From assembly GCF_000499785.1 (NCBI RefSeq), contig NZ_HG726020.1:1158316-1222315 (forward strand): 64,000 nucleotides of DNA, in the 5' to 3' direction. The notes below the pieces were generated by a model, which was not told where the DNA came from, searched no databases, and saw only the letters and a program-made list of their open reading frames with translations. The DNA is from Bacteroides neonati. Its GTDB lineage: Bacteria > Bacteroidota > Bacteroidia > Bacteroidales > Bacteroidaceae. Made by a program: the position numbers and the translations under genes. Below, piece by piece: positions 33,677 to 42,779 of the stretch. Within the stretch, counting starts at the first letter, position 1. Each line of letters begins with the position of its first letter.

Positions 33677-36295
33677 ATGTTGACTGCAAAAGAAACCAGA
33701 GATTCGTTTAAGAATTTCTTTGAATCAAAAGGACACCAGATAGTTCCCTCGGCTCCCATGGTCGTTAAAGATGACCCTACGCTGATGTTTACCAACGCGG
33801 GAATGAACCAGTTTAAAGATATTATCTTGGGTAATCACCCTGCCAAATACCACCGGGTAGCCGATTCGCAGAAGTGCTTGCGCGTGAGCGGAAAGCACAA
33901 CGACCTCGAAGAGGTAGGACACGATACGTATCACCACACCATGTTCGAGATGTTGGGCAACTGGTCGTTTGGCGATTACTTCAAGAAAGAGGCCATCGAC
34001 TGGGCATGGGAATACTTGGTGAAGGTATTGAAGCTGAGCCCCGAACTCCTCTATGCGAGCGTATTCGAAGGCAATCCCGAAGAAGGATTGGAACGCGATA
34101 ACGAAGCAGCCGGATACTGGGAACAATACTTGCCCAAAGACCACATCATCAACGGCAATAAGAAAGATAACTTCTGGGAGATGGGCGATACCGGTCCCTG
34201 CGGACCTTGCTCGGAGATTCATATCGACCTCCGTCCTGCCGAAGAGCGTGCCAAGATTTCGGGACGCAACCTGGTGAACAACGACCATCCTCAAGTGATT
34301 GAAATATGGAACCTCGTGTTCATGCAATACAATCGCAAGGCCGACGGCAGCCTCGAATCACTACCCGCCAAGGTAATCGATACCGGTATGGGTTTTGAAC
34401 GCCTGTGCATGGCTTTGCAGGGCAAAACATCGAATTACGACACCGACGTATTCCAGCCAATATTGAAAGTTATCGCTACGCTGGCCGGAACGGAATATGG
34501 CAAAAACGAACAAAACGATATCGCCATGCGCGTAATCGCCGACCACATACGTACCATTGCTTTCTCCATCACCGACGGGCAGTTGCCATCGAATGCCAAG
34601 GCCGGCTACGTGATTCGTCGCATCCTGCGTCGTGCCGTACGCTATGGCTATACATTCCTCGGACAGAAACAAGCGTTTATGTACAAGCTCCTCCCGGTAC
34701 TGATCGAGAGCATGGGCGAGGCTTATCCCGAATTGGTCAGCCAAAAGGGATTGATCGAGAAAGTAATCAAAGAAGAAGAGGAGTCATTCCTTCGCACACT
34801 CGAAACCGGTATCCGTCTGCTCGACAAAACGATGGCCGACACCAAAGCTGCCGGAAAGAACGAAATCAGCGGCAAGGATGCCTTCACCTTATACGATACG
34901 TTCGGATTCCCGCTCGACCTCACCGAACTGATTCTGCGCGAGAACGGCATGACCGTTTGCACCGAAGAGTTCACCGCCGAGATGGAACAACAAAAGGCTC
35001 GTGCCCGCAACGCTGCCGCTGTTGAAACCGGCGACTGGATTACCCTGAAAGAGGGAACCACCGAGTTCGTTGGTTATGATTATACCGAAAGCGAAACGGC
35101 TATCTTGCGCTATCGTCAGGTAAAACAGAAAAACCAGACACTCTATCAGCTGGTACTCGACTCTACTCCTTTCTATGCCGAAAGTGGTGGTCAGGTAGGC
35201 GATACGGGCGTGTTGGTAAGCGAGTTCGAAACCATCGAAGTGATCGATACGAAGAAGGAAAACAACCTGCCCGTACACATCACCAAGAAACTGCCTACCC
35301 ACCTCGAAGCACCCATGATGGCTTGCGTAGATACCGATAAGCGTGCTGCCTGTGCAGCCAACCACTCGGCTACTCACTTGCTCGACGAGGCTTTGCGCGA
35401 GGTATTGGGCGACCACATCGAGCAGAAGGGTTCGTTGGTAACGCCCGACTCGTTGCGTTTCGACTTCTCTCACTTCCAAAAGGTGACCGACGAGGAGATT
35501 CGCCGCATCGAGCATTTGGCAAACGCCAAGATCCGTGCCAACATTCCACTGACCGAATACCGCAACATGCCTATTGCCGAAGCAAAGGAGTTGGGTGCCA
35601 TCGCCCTTTTTGGCGAAAAGTATGGCGACGAGGTTCGCGTTATCAAGTTCGGTTCGTCGGTTGAGTTCTGCGGTGGTACGCATGTACCTGCTACCGGCAA
35701 CATCGGTATGGTCAAAATTATCTCTGAAAGCTCGGTAGCTGCCGGCGTGCGTCGTATCGAAGCCTATACGGGAGCCAAGGTAGAAGAGATGCTCGATACC
35801 GTACAAGATACGCTGAACGACTTGAAGTCACTCTTCAACAACACCCCTGACCTTGCCATTGCCATCCGTAAGTACATCGATGAGAATGCCGGTTTGAAGA
35901 AACAGGTGGAAGAGTTCATGAAGGAGAAAGAAGCCGAACTGAAAAGCAGACTGCTCAAAAACATACAAGAGGTAAACGGAGTGAAGATTATCAAGTTCTG
36001 CGCTCCACTTCCTGCCGAAGCGGTGAAGAATATCGCCTTCCAACTGCGTGGCGAAATTACCGAGAACCTCTTCTTCGTAGCCGGAAGCAGCGATGCAGGC
36101 AAACCCATGCTAACCGTTATGCTGAGCGATAACCTGGTAGCCGGCGGATTGAAAGCGGGCAATCTGGTTAAAGAAGCAGCCAAACTGATTCAAGGAGGGG
36201 GCGGTGGTCAGCCTCACTTTGCAACAGCCGGAGGTAAAAACGCCGACGGATTGAATGCAGCCGTAGAAAAAGTACTCGAATTGGCAGGTATCTAA
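33677..36295 (+). CDS. alaS: Alanyl-tRNA synthetase AlaS
   Basis: This class II synthetase of 872 residues is close to the usual 876. The N-terminal catalytic domain starts [19 protein letters not shown] and contains [11 protein letters not shown] and [13 protein letters not shown]. The editing domain has the zinc motifs [11 protein letters not shown] and [13 protein letters not shown]. The C-terminal C-Ala domain has [14 protein letters not shown]. It attaches alanine to tRNA-Ala and removes mischarged Ser and Gly. The gene is followed by a tandem array of six terminator-like hairpins that would isolate it from the downstream glycan locus. Confidence 0.98.
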   Translation: MLTAKETRDSFKNFFESKGHQIVPSAPMVVKDDPTLMFTNAGMNQFKDIILGNHPAKYHRVADSQKCLRVSGKHNDLEEVGHDTYHHTMFEMLGNWSFGDYFKKEAIDWAWEYLVKVLKLSPELLYASVFEGNPEEGLERDNEAAGYWEQYLPKDHIINGNKKDNFWEMGDTGPCGPCSEIHIDLRPAEERAKISGRNLVNNDHPQVIEIWNLVFMQYNRKADGSLESLPAKVIDTGMGFERLCMALQGKTSNYDTDVFQPILKVIATLAGTEYGKNEQNDIAMRVIADHIRTIAFSITDGQLPSNAKAGYVIRRILRRAVRYGYTFLGQKQAFMYKLLPVLIESMGEAYPELVSQKGLIEKVIKEEEESFLRTLETGIRLLDKTMADTKAAGKNEISGKDAFTLYDTFGFPLDLTELILRENGMTVCTEEFTAEMEQQKARARNAAAVETGDWITLKEGTTEFVGYDYTESETAILRYRQVKQKNQTLYQLVLDSTPFYAESGGQVGDTGVLVSEFETIEVIDTKKENNLPVHITKKLPTHLEAPMMACVDTDKRAACAANHSATHLLDEALREVLGDHIEQKGSLVTPDSLRFDFSHFQKVTDEEIRRIEHLANAKIRANIPLTEYRNMPIAEAKELGAIALFGEKYGDEVRVIKFGSSVEFCGGTHVPATGNIGMVKIISESSVAAGVRRIEAYTGAKVEEMLDTVQDTLNDLKSLFNNTPDLAIAIRKYIDENAGLKKQVEEFMKEKEAELKSRLLKNIQEVNGVKIIKFCAPLPAEAVKNIAFQLRGEITENLFFVAGSSDAGKPMLTVMLSDNLVAGGLKAGNLVKEAAKLIQGGGGGQPHFATAGGKNADGLNAAVEKVLELAGI

Positions 36296-36312
36296 GCCTT
36301 TTATATTTTCAA

Positions 36313-36550
36313 GGAGTCGGGAACCGCGTTTCTCGACTCCTTTTATTTTTTGAGGAGCTAGAAACCGCATTTCTTGGCTCCTTTTATTTTTTGGGGAGCT
36401 AGAAACCGCGTTTCTTGACTCCTTTTATTTTTTGAGGAGCTAGAAACCATATTTCTCGGCTCTTTTTATTTTTTTGGAGCTAGAAACCGCATTTCTTGAC
36501 TCCTTTTATTTTTTTTGAAGTCAGAAACCACGTTTCTCATTCGTTTTTTA
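36313..36550. repeat. Six-copy 41-bp tandem array of terminator-like hairpins
   Basis: Units start at 36313, 36354, 36395, 36436, 36476 and 36517, with a spacing of 41, 41, 41, 40 and 41 bases. Each unit is a GGAG-x-AAAC-CGC-GTTTC-x-CTCC type hairpin with a stem of 12-13 bp, followed by TTTTATTTTTT. The first copy is the most regular and the last is degenerate. It sits directly after alaS and before the GH92 promoter. It would act as a series of intrinsic terminators. Confidence 0.85.
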
Positions 36551-36573
36551 TTCGTTTTTTATCCGAGATTCTA

Positions 36574-36581
36574 TACATTTG
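36574..36581 (+). promoter_or_regulatory. -7 box for the first GH92 gene
   Basis: TACATTTG matches TAnnTTTG, 52 bp upstream of the ATG at 36634, right after the hairpin array. A clear -33 was not seen. Confidence 0.5.
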
Positions 36582-36633
36582 CATTTTAAATAACAATCAA
36601 TAATACTCAGAACCAATCCGACCAACCAAAACC

Positions 36634-38853
36634 ATGAAAAAAATCACTACTCTGTTATCGCTCATCTTTGTGCTTTTAGCAGCCTGTTCATCCCCTCAAC
36701 AAGAAACAGCAAACGACTACGCTGCATACGTCAATCCATTCATCGGAACCGACTTTACCGGCAACACCTATCCGGGGGCACAACTCCCCTTTGGCATGGT
36801 ACAACTAAGCCCTGACAACGGTCTGCCGGGTTGGGATCGCATTTCGGGCTACTTCTATCCCGACAGCACCATTGCCGGATTCAGCCATACACACCTCTCC
36901 GGAACCGGAGCAGGCGACCTGTACGATGTCTCCTTCATGCCCGTCACCCTTCCTTACAAAGAAGCCGAAGCACCGTTGGGCATCTATTCTAAATTCTCGC
37001 ACAAAGAAGAATCGGCCACTGCCGGATACTATCAAGTACGGCTCAAGGACTACGGCATCAACGTAGAACTAACCGCGACCGAACGCTGCGGCATACAACG
37101 CTATACGTTCCCCAAAGCCGAATCGGCTGTTTTTCTCGACCTAAAGAAAGCCATGAACTGGGATGCCACGTCCGATTCGCGCATTGAAGTGATCGACTCG
37201 GTTACCATTCAGGGATATCGCTTCTCCGAGGGATGGGCACGGGGACAACGCATTTACTTCCGCACGCGCTTCTCCAAACCCTTTGCAGCCGTACATATCG
37301 ATACCACCGCCATCCTCAAAGAGAAGCAACGCATAGGAACGGCCTACGTAGCCCGATTTGACTTCCCAACCACCGAAGGCGAGCAGTTGTTGGTCAACAC
37401 CGCCATCTCGGGCGTAAGCATGGAGGGTGCTGCCAAGAACCTGCAAGCCGAAGTGCCCGATAATGATTTTGATAAATACCGCACAGCCGCCCGCGAACGG
37501 TGGAACAAGGAGCTGGGCAAAATAGAGGTTCAAGGCGGCAATACGGAAGATAAAGTAAACTTCTATACGGCTCTTTATCACTCCATGCTTGCACCGACCA
37601 TATACGGCGATGTAGACGGCGCGTATTACGGCCCCGACAAGCAAACGCACCAAGCAAACGGGTGGACCAATTACAGCACCTTCTCGTTGTGGGATACCTA
37701 CCGTGCGGCACATCCGCTCTTCACCTATACGCAACCCGAACGGGTCAATGACATGGTCGAATCGTTCCTGGCGTTTTACGACCAAAACGGCCGACTGCCC
37801 GTATGGAACTTCCAAGCCAGCGAAACGGACATGATGATCGGCTATCATGCCGTTCCCGTCATTGCAGATGCTTACCTCAAAGGCATTGGCCATTTTGATG
37901 CCAAAAGAGCATTGGCCGCCTGTGTTGCTACCGCCAACATCGACAGCTACCGTGGCATCGGCGAGTATAAGAAACTGGGCTACATCCCCTACAACCGCGA
38001 AGACAGTTACAACTCCGAACCCTGGTCGTTGTCAAAAACCCTCGAATACGCCTTCGACGATTACTGCATCGCCCTGATGGCAGATCGCATGGGCGAGAAA
38101 GAGACAGCCGCCACCTTCTACCAACGAGCCTCGAACTACAAAAACGTATACAACCCCGCCACCTCGTTCATGCAACCCCGCGACGATAAGGGCACGTTCA
38201 TCACTCCCTTCAAAGCCGACGACTACACGCCACATATCTGCGAAAGCAACGGCTGGCAGTATTTCTGGTCGGTACAGCAAGACATCGACGGACTGATCGG
38301 TTTGGTAGGCGGCAAAGATCGGTTTGCCCAGAAACTCGATAGCATGTTCACCTATCACCCAACCGAGAAGGACGAATTGCCCATCTTCAGCACCGGTATG
38401 ATTGGGCAGTATGCACATGGCAACGAGCCCGGCCATCACGTTATCTATCTCTACAATACCGTTGACCAACCCTGGAAAACACAGAAGTACGCGGCTCAGG
38501 TGATGCACGAACTTTACCGCAACACCCCCGACGGTCTTTGCGGCAATGAAGACTGCGGACAGATGTCGGCGTGGTACGTATTCAGTGCCATGGGCTTCTA
38601 TCCGGTCAATCCCGTTGGCGGCGAATATCAAATAGGTACTCCGCTCTTTCCCGAAATGCACATGAAGCTTGCCAATGGCAAAACATTTACGGTGCTTGCT
38701 CCGAAAGTGAGTCGGGAGAACATCTACATCCAGTCCGTCAAAATGAATGGAGAACCTTACCGCAAGAGTTACATCACCCACGATCAAATCATGAGTGGAG
38801 CCACCTTCGAATTCGAAATGGGCAACCAACCGGGTCCCGTATGGTATAATTAA
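36634..38853 (+). CDS. GH92 alpha-mannosidase lipoprotein (1)
   Basis: This 739-residue GH92 enzyme has a lipobox ending LAAC (Cys18). GH92 enzymes are Ca2+-dependent exo-alpha-mannosidases that act on N-glycans and mannans. Motifs seen are VNPFIGTDFTGNTYPGAQLP, AGFSHTHLSGTGAGD and QRYTFP in the N-terminal half. In the C-terminal (alpha/alpha)6 part they are GNEPGHHVIYLYN and GLCGNEDCGQMSAWYVFSA. SSPQQ follows the cysteine and has no acidic export signal, so a periplasmic site is inferred. It is the first gene of a run with the ECF sigma and anti-sigma genes (24 bp to the sigma gene). Confidence 0.95.
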   Translation: MKKITTLLSLIFVLLAACSSPQQETANDYAAYVNPFIGTDFTGNTYPGAQLPFGMVQLSPDNGLPGWDRISGYFYPDSTIAGFSHTHLSGTGAGDLYDVSFMPVTLPYKEAEAPLGIYSKFSHKEESATAGYYQVRLKDYGINVELTATERCGIQRYTFPKAESAVFLDLKKAMNWDATSDSRIEVIDSVTIQGYRFSEGWARGQRIYFRTRFSKPFAAVHIDTTAILKEKQRIGTAYVARFDFPTTEGEQLLVNTAISGVSMEGAAKNLQAEVPDNDFDKYRTAARERWNKELGKIEVQGGNTEDKVNFYTALYHSMLAPTIYGDVDGAYYGPDKQTHQANGWTNYSTFSLWDTYRAAHPLFTYTQPERVNDMVESFLAFYDQNGRLPVWNFQASETDMMIGYHAVPVIADAYLKGIGHFDAKRALAACVATANIDSYRGIGEYKKLGYIPYNREDSYNSEPWSLSKTLEYAFDDYCIALMADRMGEKETAATFYQRASNYKNVYNPATSFMQPRDDKGTFITPFKADDYTPHICESNGWQYFWSVQQDIDGLIGLVGGKDRFAQKLDSMFTYHPTEKDELPIFSTGMIGQYAHGNEPGHHVIYLYNTVDQPWKTQKYAAQVMHELYRNTPDGLCGNEDCGQMSAWYVFSAMGFYPVNPVGGEYQIGTPLFPEMHMKLANGKTFTVLAPKVSRENIYIQSVKMNGEPYRKSYITHDQIMSGATFEFEMGNQPGPVWYN

Positions 38854-38876
38854 TACGACTTAAATGTCTGGAATGA

Positions 38877-39431
38877 ATGAACGACGATTTTGATATAATC
38901 TACAAAGCCACCTTTCGTAAGTACTACGCAAATCTGCTTTTCTACGCCACCCGCATTGTGGGCGACGAAGAAGCAGAGGATGTAGTGCAGGATGTTTTCG
39001 TAGAGCTATGGAAACGAAGAGAGTCGATGGACATTGGCGAGCAAATACAAGCTTTCCTCTACCGGGCAGTCTATACGCGCTCGCTCAATGTGCTCAAGCA
39101 CAGAGGGGTCGAACAGAAGTATAGTTCGTCCGTAGAAGAGATTACGCTGGAACGTGCCGACTTTTATCACCCCGACAACAACGATGTGATCAAGCGAATT
39201 GAAGGACGCGAACTGCGAAATGAAATCTATGGAGCGATTAACGAACTTCCCGACAAGTGTAAAGAAGTATTCAAACTAAGTTATCTGCACGATATGAAAA
39301 ACAAAGAGATAGCAGACGTATTGGGCGTATCGCAACGTACCGTCGAAGCCCACATGTACAAGGCTTTAAAGTTTCTACGCACACGTTTGAGTCACCTATG
39401 GCTATTTTTCCTATTATTTTTCATCAGATAG
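38877..39431 (+). CDS. ECF-type RNA polymerase sigma factor
   Basis: This 184-residue sigma-70 family protein has region 2 (about 8-75, with EEAEDVVQDVFVELWKRRE) and region 4 (about 115-170, ELPDKCKEVFKLSYLHDM and NKEIADVLGVSQRTVEAHMY). The C-terminal residues LWLFFLLFFIR form an unusually hydrophobic tail, often seen in Bacteroides ECF factors. With the next gene (anti-sigma, 50 bp downstream) it forms a substrate-signalling pair. Its probable targets are the GH92 genes and the SusC operon. Confidence 0.94.
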   Translation: MNDDFDIIYKATFRKYYANLLFYATRIVGDEEAEDVVQDVFVELWKRRESMDIGEQIQAFLYRAVYTRSLNVLKHRGVEQKYSSSVEEITLERADFYHPDNNDVIKRIEGRELRNEIYGAINELPDKCKEVFKLSYLHDMKNKEIADVLGVSQRTVEAHMYKALKFLRTRLSHLWLFFLLFFIR

Positions 39432-39481
39432 TAAGTGTTTTTATAGTTTGAACTGTATCATATATAACGAAGGAAGAACAG

Positions 39482-40474
39482 ATGAACGAGCTGAACGACG
39501 ACATAATAAAGAAATACCTGCAAGGTGAATGTTCCGAAGAGGACTTTATCCGCATCAACACGTGGATCAAAGAATCGAAAGACAATGCCCGTAAATTATT
39601 CCTGATGGAGGAAACCTATCAGGCGGGTAAGCGCAACCCTTTTATAGAGAAGAGACAAACGGAACAAGCCGAGGCTCGTCTTTTTAAAAGATTGGAAATA
39701 GAGAAGACCGCACAACAGAAAACAAAAAGAATACGCAACCTCATGAAGTATGCTGCTATGATTGCCGTAGTACTATTGGGGGGAAGCGGAGTCGGTTATT
39801 GGATTTATCAGCTCAATCCGTCGCAGGATATGCTCATGGCTCGTGCCGACAATGCCGTGCAAATGGTCACTCTGCCCGATGGAACGAAAGTGTGGCTGAA
39901 TCAATCGACTACACTGACCTATCCGCGCCAATTCTCAAACAAAGAACGCAACGTACACCTGGAGGGCGAAGCCTACTTTGAGGTAACCAAGAACCGCCAG
40001 AAGCCCTTCATTGTCGAAAGCCAATCGATGCGCGTCAGGGTACTGGGCACTATCTTTAACTTCAAAAGCAGCAAAGATTGCCGCATCACCGAAGCAAGCC
40101 TCATCGAAGGCGAAATTGAAGTGAAGGGGCAGAAAGACGAAGGCATGGTGATTCTGCTTCCGGGACAGAAAGCCGAACTGAACAAAACCACCGGACGCCT
40201 CATGGTGAAACAAGTAAATGCGCGAATGGATGCCGCCTGGCACGACGGACTGATTCCTTTTGAGCAAGCCGATATTTTCGAAATAGCTCAAACACTCGAA
40301 CGCTTTTACGATGTAAAAATCATTCTATCGCCCGATATCAAAGCCGATAAAACCTATTCGGGAGTATTGAAAAAGAAAGATACAATTGATGCAGTACTGA
40401 AATCGTTGACCAACTCCATTCCTATCAATTATAAGATAGTAGGAGACAATATATTTATATCCTCACTTAATTAA
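39482..40474 (+). CDS. FecR-type anti-sigma factor
   Basis: This 330-residue single-pass inner-membrane protein has a cytoplasmic N-terminus of about 85 residues (sigma-binding) and one membrane segment (about 88-108). The FecR domain (about 120-215) includes LPDGTKVWLNQSTTLTYP and VHLEGEAYFEV, and a C-terminal DUF4974 domain follows (about 250-328). It holds the sigma factor inactive until the STN domain of the SusC porin signals that glycan is bound. It lies between the sigma gene and a second GH92 gene. Confidence 0.94.
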   Translation: MNELNDDIIKKYLQGECSEEDFIRINTWIKESKDNARKLFLMEETYQAGKRNPFIEKRQTEQAEARLFKRLEIEKTAQQKTKRIRNLMKYAAMIAVVLLGGSGVGYWIYQLNPSQDMLMARADNAVQMVTLPDGTKVWLNQSTTLTYPRQFSNKERNVHLEGEAYFEVTKNRQKPFIVESQSMRVRVLGTIFNFKSSKDCRITEASLIEGEIEVKGQKDEGMVILLPGQKAELNKTTGRLMVKQVNARMDAAWHDGLIPFEQADIFEIAQTLERFYDVKIILSPDIKADKTYSGVLKKKDTIDAVLKSLTNSIPINYKIVGDNIFISSLN

Positions 40475-40511
40475 GCAGACGATTCAAACCATTAATAACG
40501 AACACATAACG

Positions 40512-42764
40512 ATGAATATCAGAACATTCTTGCTGGGATGTTTAGGAGGTCTATTATCTTTAACCTCCTGCACCAACAACCCGGCACAAACAGACTACAG
40601 TGCCTTTGTCAATCCTTTCATTGGCACCGGTGGTCATGGACATACCTTTCCGGGGGCTACCCTCCCGCACGGTATGATACAACCCGGTCCCGATACACGT
40701 ATCGACGGTTGGGATGCCTGTTCGGGCTACTACTACGCCGACTCTACCTTAAACGGATTCTCGCACACACACCTCAGCGGTACCGGCTGTTGCGACTATG
40801 GCGATGTATTGCTCATGCCTACCGTAGGCAAACAGAAAATAGGCAATCAAGGTCAGCAAATGGCTTATGCATCGGCCTTCTCACACCAAAACGAAACGGC
40901 CGAACCGGGTTATTATTCGGTATTTCTCGATACCTATGGAGTAAAAGCCGAACTTTCTGCTACCAAGCGTGCAGCGATTCACCGCTATACATTCCCCGAA
41001 AGCAAAGAGGCGGGATTTATACTCGATCTGGATTACAGCCTGCAACGACAGAAAAATGAAGAGATGGAAATAACGGTATTGAGTGATACCGAAATCTGCG
41101 GACGAAAAAAGACGGTATATTGGGCTTTCGACCAATATACAAACTTCTATGCCAAGTTCTCCAAACCGTTTACCTATACCCTGCTAACCGACTCTATGCC
41201 CACCTCTGCCACCGATGCAACCAAGCAACCGGTCTGTAAGGCATTGCTCCGGTTCAACACCACACAAGGCGAACAGGTGTACGTCAAAGTAGGACTTTCG
41301 GCTGTCGATATAGCCGGTGCCCGCCAAAATGTGGAGACCGAGATACCCGAATGGGATTTTAACCAAGTACGCACCAACGCGCGTAAGGAATGGAATAAAT
41401 ATCTCTCTAAAATCGACATCCAAACCAACAATGCGGAAGATAAGACCATCTTCTATACCGCATTGTATCATACAGGCATCAGCCCCAATTTATTCACCGA
41501 TGTCGATGGCCGCTACCGCGGAATGGATTTGCAAATACAACAGGGCGACACCATTCATCCCATGTATAGCATCTTTTCTTTATGGGACACGTTCCGGGCA
41601 CTTCATCCGCTGATGACCATCATCGATCCGAAGCTAAACAACGACTTCGTGCGTTCGCTGATCAAAAAGCACCAGGAAGGCGGCATCTTTCCGATGTGGG
41701 ACATGGCTTCCAACTATACCGGAACCATGATCGGCTATCATGCCGTACCTGTGATCGTCGATGCTTATATGAAAGGATACCGTGATTTCGATGTGGAAGA
41801 GGCCTACAAAGCCTGCCTGCGAGCGGCCGAATACGACACGACAGGCATTCTGTGTCCGTCGTTGGTCCTGCCTCATCTCATGCCGCAGGCCAAATATTAT
41901 AAAAATGCCATCGGATACATCCCCTGCGACCGGGAGAATGAATCGGTAGCCAAAGCACTTGAGTATGCGTATGACGATTGGTGCATTTCCGTATTCGCCG
42001 ATGCGATGAACGATGTCGAGAATCAGAAAAAGTATGCACGCTTTGCCAAAGCATACGAATTCTACTTTGATCAGTCGACCGGCTTTATGCGCGGACTCGA
42101 TTCGAAAGGCGAATGGCGCACGCCATTCAACCCACGTGCATCGACACATCGCAATGACGATTACTGCGAAGGTACTGCCTGGCAGTGGACTTGGTTTGTG
42201 CCCCACGACATTGATGGATTGGCCGAATTGATGGGAGGCGAAGAGGCATTTGCTCATAAACTCGACTCGCTGTTTACTGCCAGTTCCGAACTGGAGGGAG
42301 AAACAACCTCATCGGACATCTCGGGACTCATCGGCCAGTATGCACACGGCAATGAACCCAGCCACCACATCACTCATCTGTATAACTATGTAAACAGACC
42401 GTGGCGCACACAAGAGTTGGTCGACAGCATCTTTAAGAGTCAATACAGCAATGCCCCCGACGGACTATCGGGCAATGAAGATTGCGGGCAGATGTCTGCC
42501 TGGTATGTATTGAACAGCATGGGCTTTTATCAGGTATGTCCCGGCCGTCCCATCTATTCGATTGGCCGCCCACTGTTCGATAAAACGGTGATCAACCTCG
42601 ACAATGGTCGTACATTTACCATCATTGCACATAATAATTCGAAAACAAATAAGTATATTCAATCGGCCAAACTCAATGGGAAGCCACTGAGCAAACTCTT
42701 CTTCTCGCACAATGACATCGTCGAAGGAAGTGTCTTGGAACTGACCATGAGTAACACCCGATAA
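40512..42764 (+). CDS. GH92 alpha-mannosidase lipoprotein (2)
   Basis: This 750-residue GH92 enzyme has lipobox LTSC (Cys20) followed by TNNP, with no acidic export signal, so a periplasmic location is inferred. Family motifs include VNPFIGTGGHGHTFPGATLP, GFSHTHLSGTGCCDYGD, IHRYTFP, GNEPSHHITHLYNY and GLSGNEDCGQMSAWYVLNS. It is related to the first GH92 but clearly diverged, which suggests another linkage preference (alpha-1,2, -1,3 or -1,6). It is 37 bp downstream of the anti-sigma gene and 15 bp upstream of the third GH92. Confidence 0.95.
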   Translation: MNIRTFLLGCLGGLLSLTSCTNNPAQTDYSAFVNPFIGTGGHGHTFPGATLPHGMIQPGPDTRIDGWDACSGYYYADSTLNGFSHTHLSGTGCCDYGDVLLMPTVGKQKIGNQGQQMAYASAFSHQNETAEPGYYSVFLDTYGVKAELSATKRAAIHRYTFPESKEAGFILDLDYSLQRQKNEEMEITVLSDTEICGRKKTVYWAFDQYTNFYAKFSKPFTYTLLTDSMPTSATDATKQPVCKALLRFNTTQGEQVYVKVGLSAVDIAGARQNVETEIPEWDFNQVRTNARKEWNKYLSKIDIQTNNAEDKTIFYTALYHTGISPNLFTDVDGRYRGMDLQIQQGDTIHPMYSIFSLWDTFRALHPLMTIIDPKLNNDFVRSLIKKHQEGGIFPMWDMASNYTGTMIGYHAVPVIVDAYMKGYRDFDVEEAYKACLRAAEYDTTGILCPSLVLPHLMPQAKYYKNAIGYIPCDRENESVAKALEYAYDDWCISVFADAMNDVENQKKYARFAKAYEFYFDQSTGFMRGLDSKGEWRTPFNPRASTHRNDDYCEGTAWQWTWFVPHDIDGLAELMGGEEAFAHKLDSLFTASSELEGETTSSDISGLIGQYAHGNEPSHHITHLYNYVNRPWRTQELVDSIFKSQYSNAPDGLSGNEDCGQMSAWYVLNSMGFYQVCPGRPIYSIGRPLFDKTVINLDNGRTFTIIAHNNSKTNKYIQSAKLNGKPLSKLFFSHNDIVEGSVLELTMSNTR

Positions 42765-42779
42765 TCAAATTTGAGAACC

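Noticed and set aside
34889..35806. Long open frame on the minus strand inside alaS
   Set aside because: It lies fully antisense to alaS, whose protein motifs are unmistakable. The frame is a shadow of its codon use.
36313..36550. CRISPR array
   Set aside because: Units are contiguous with no unique spacers, and each is a hairpin followed by T residues. No cas genes are nearby.
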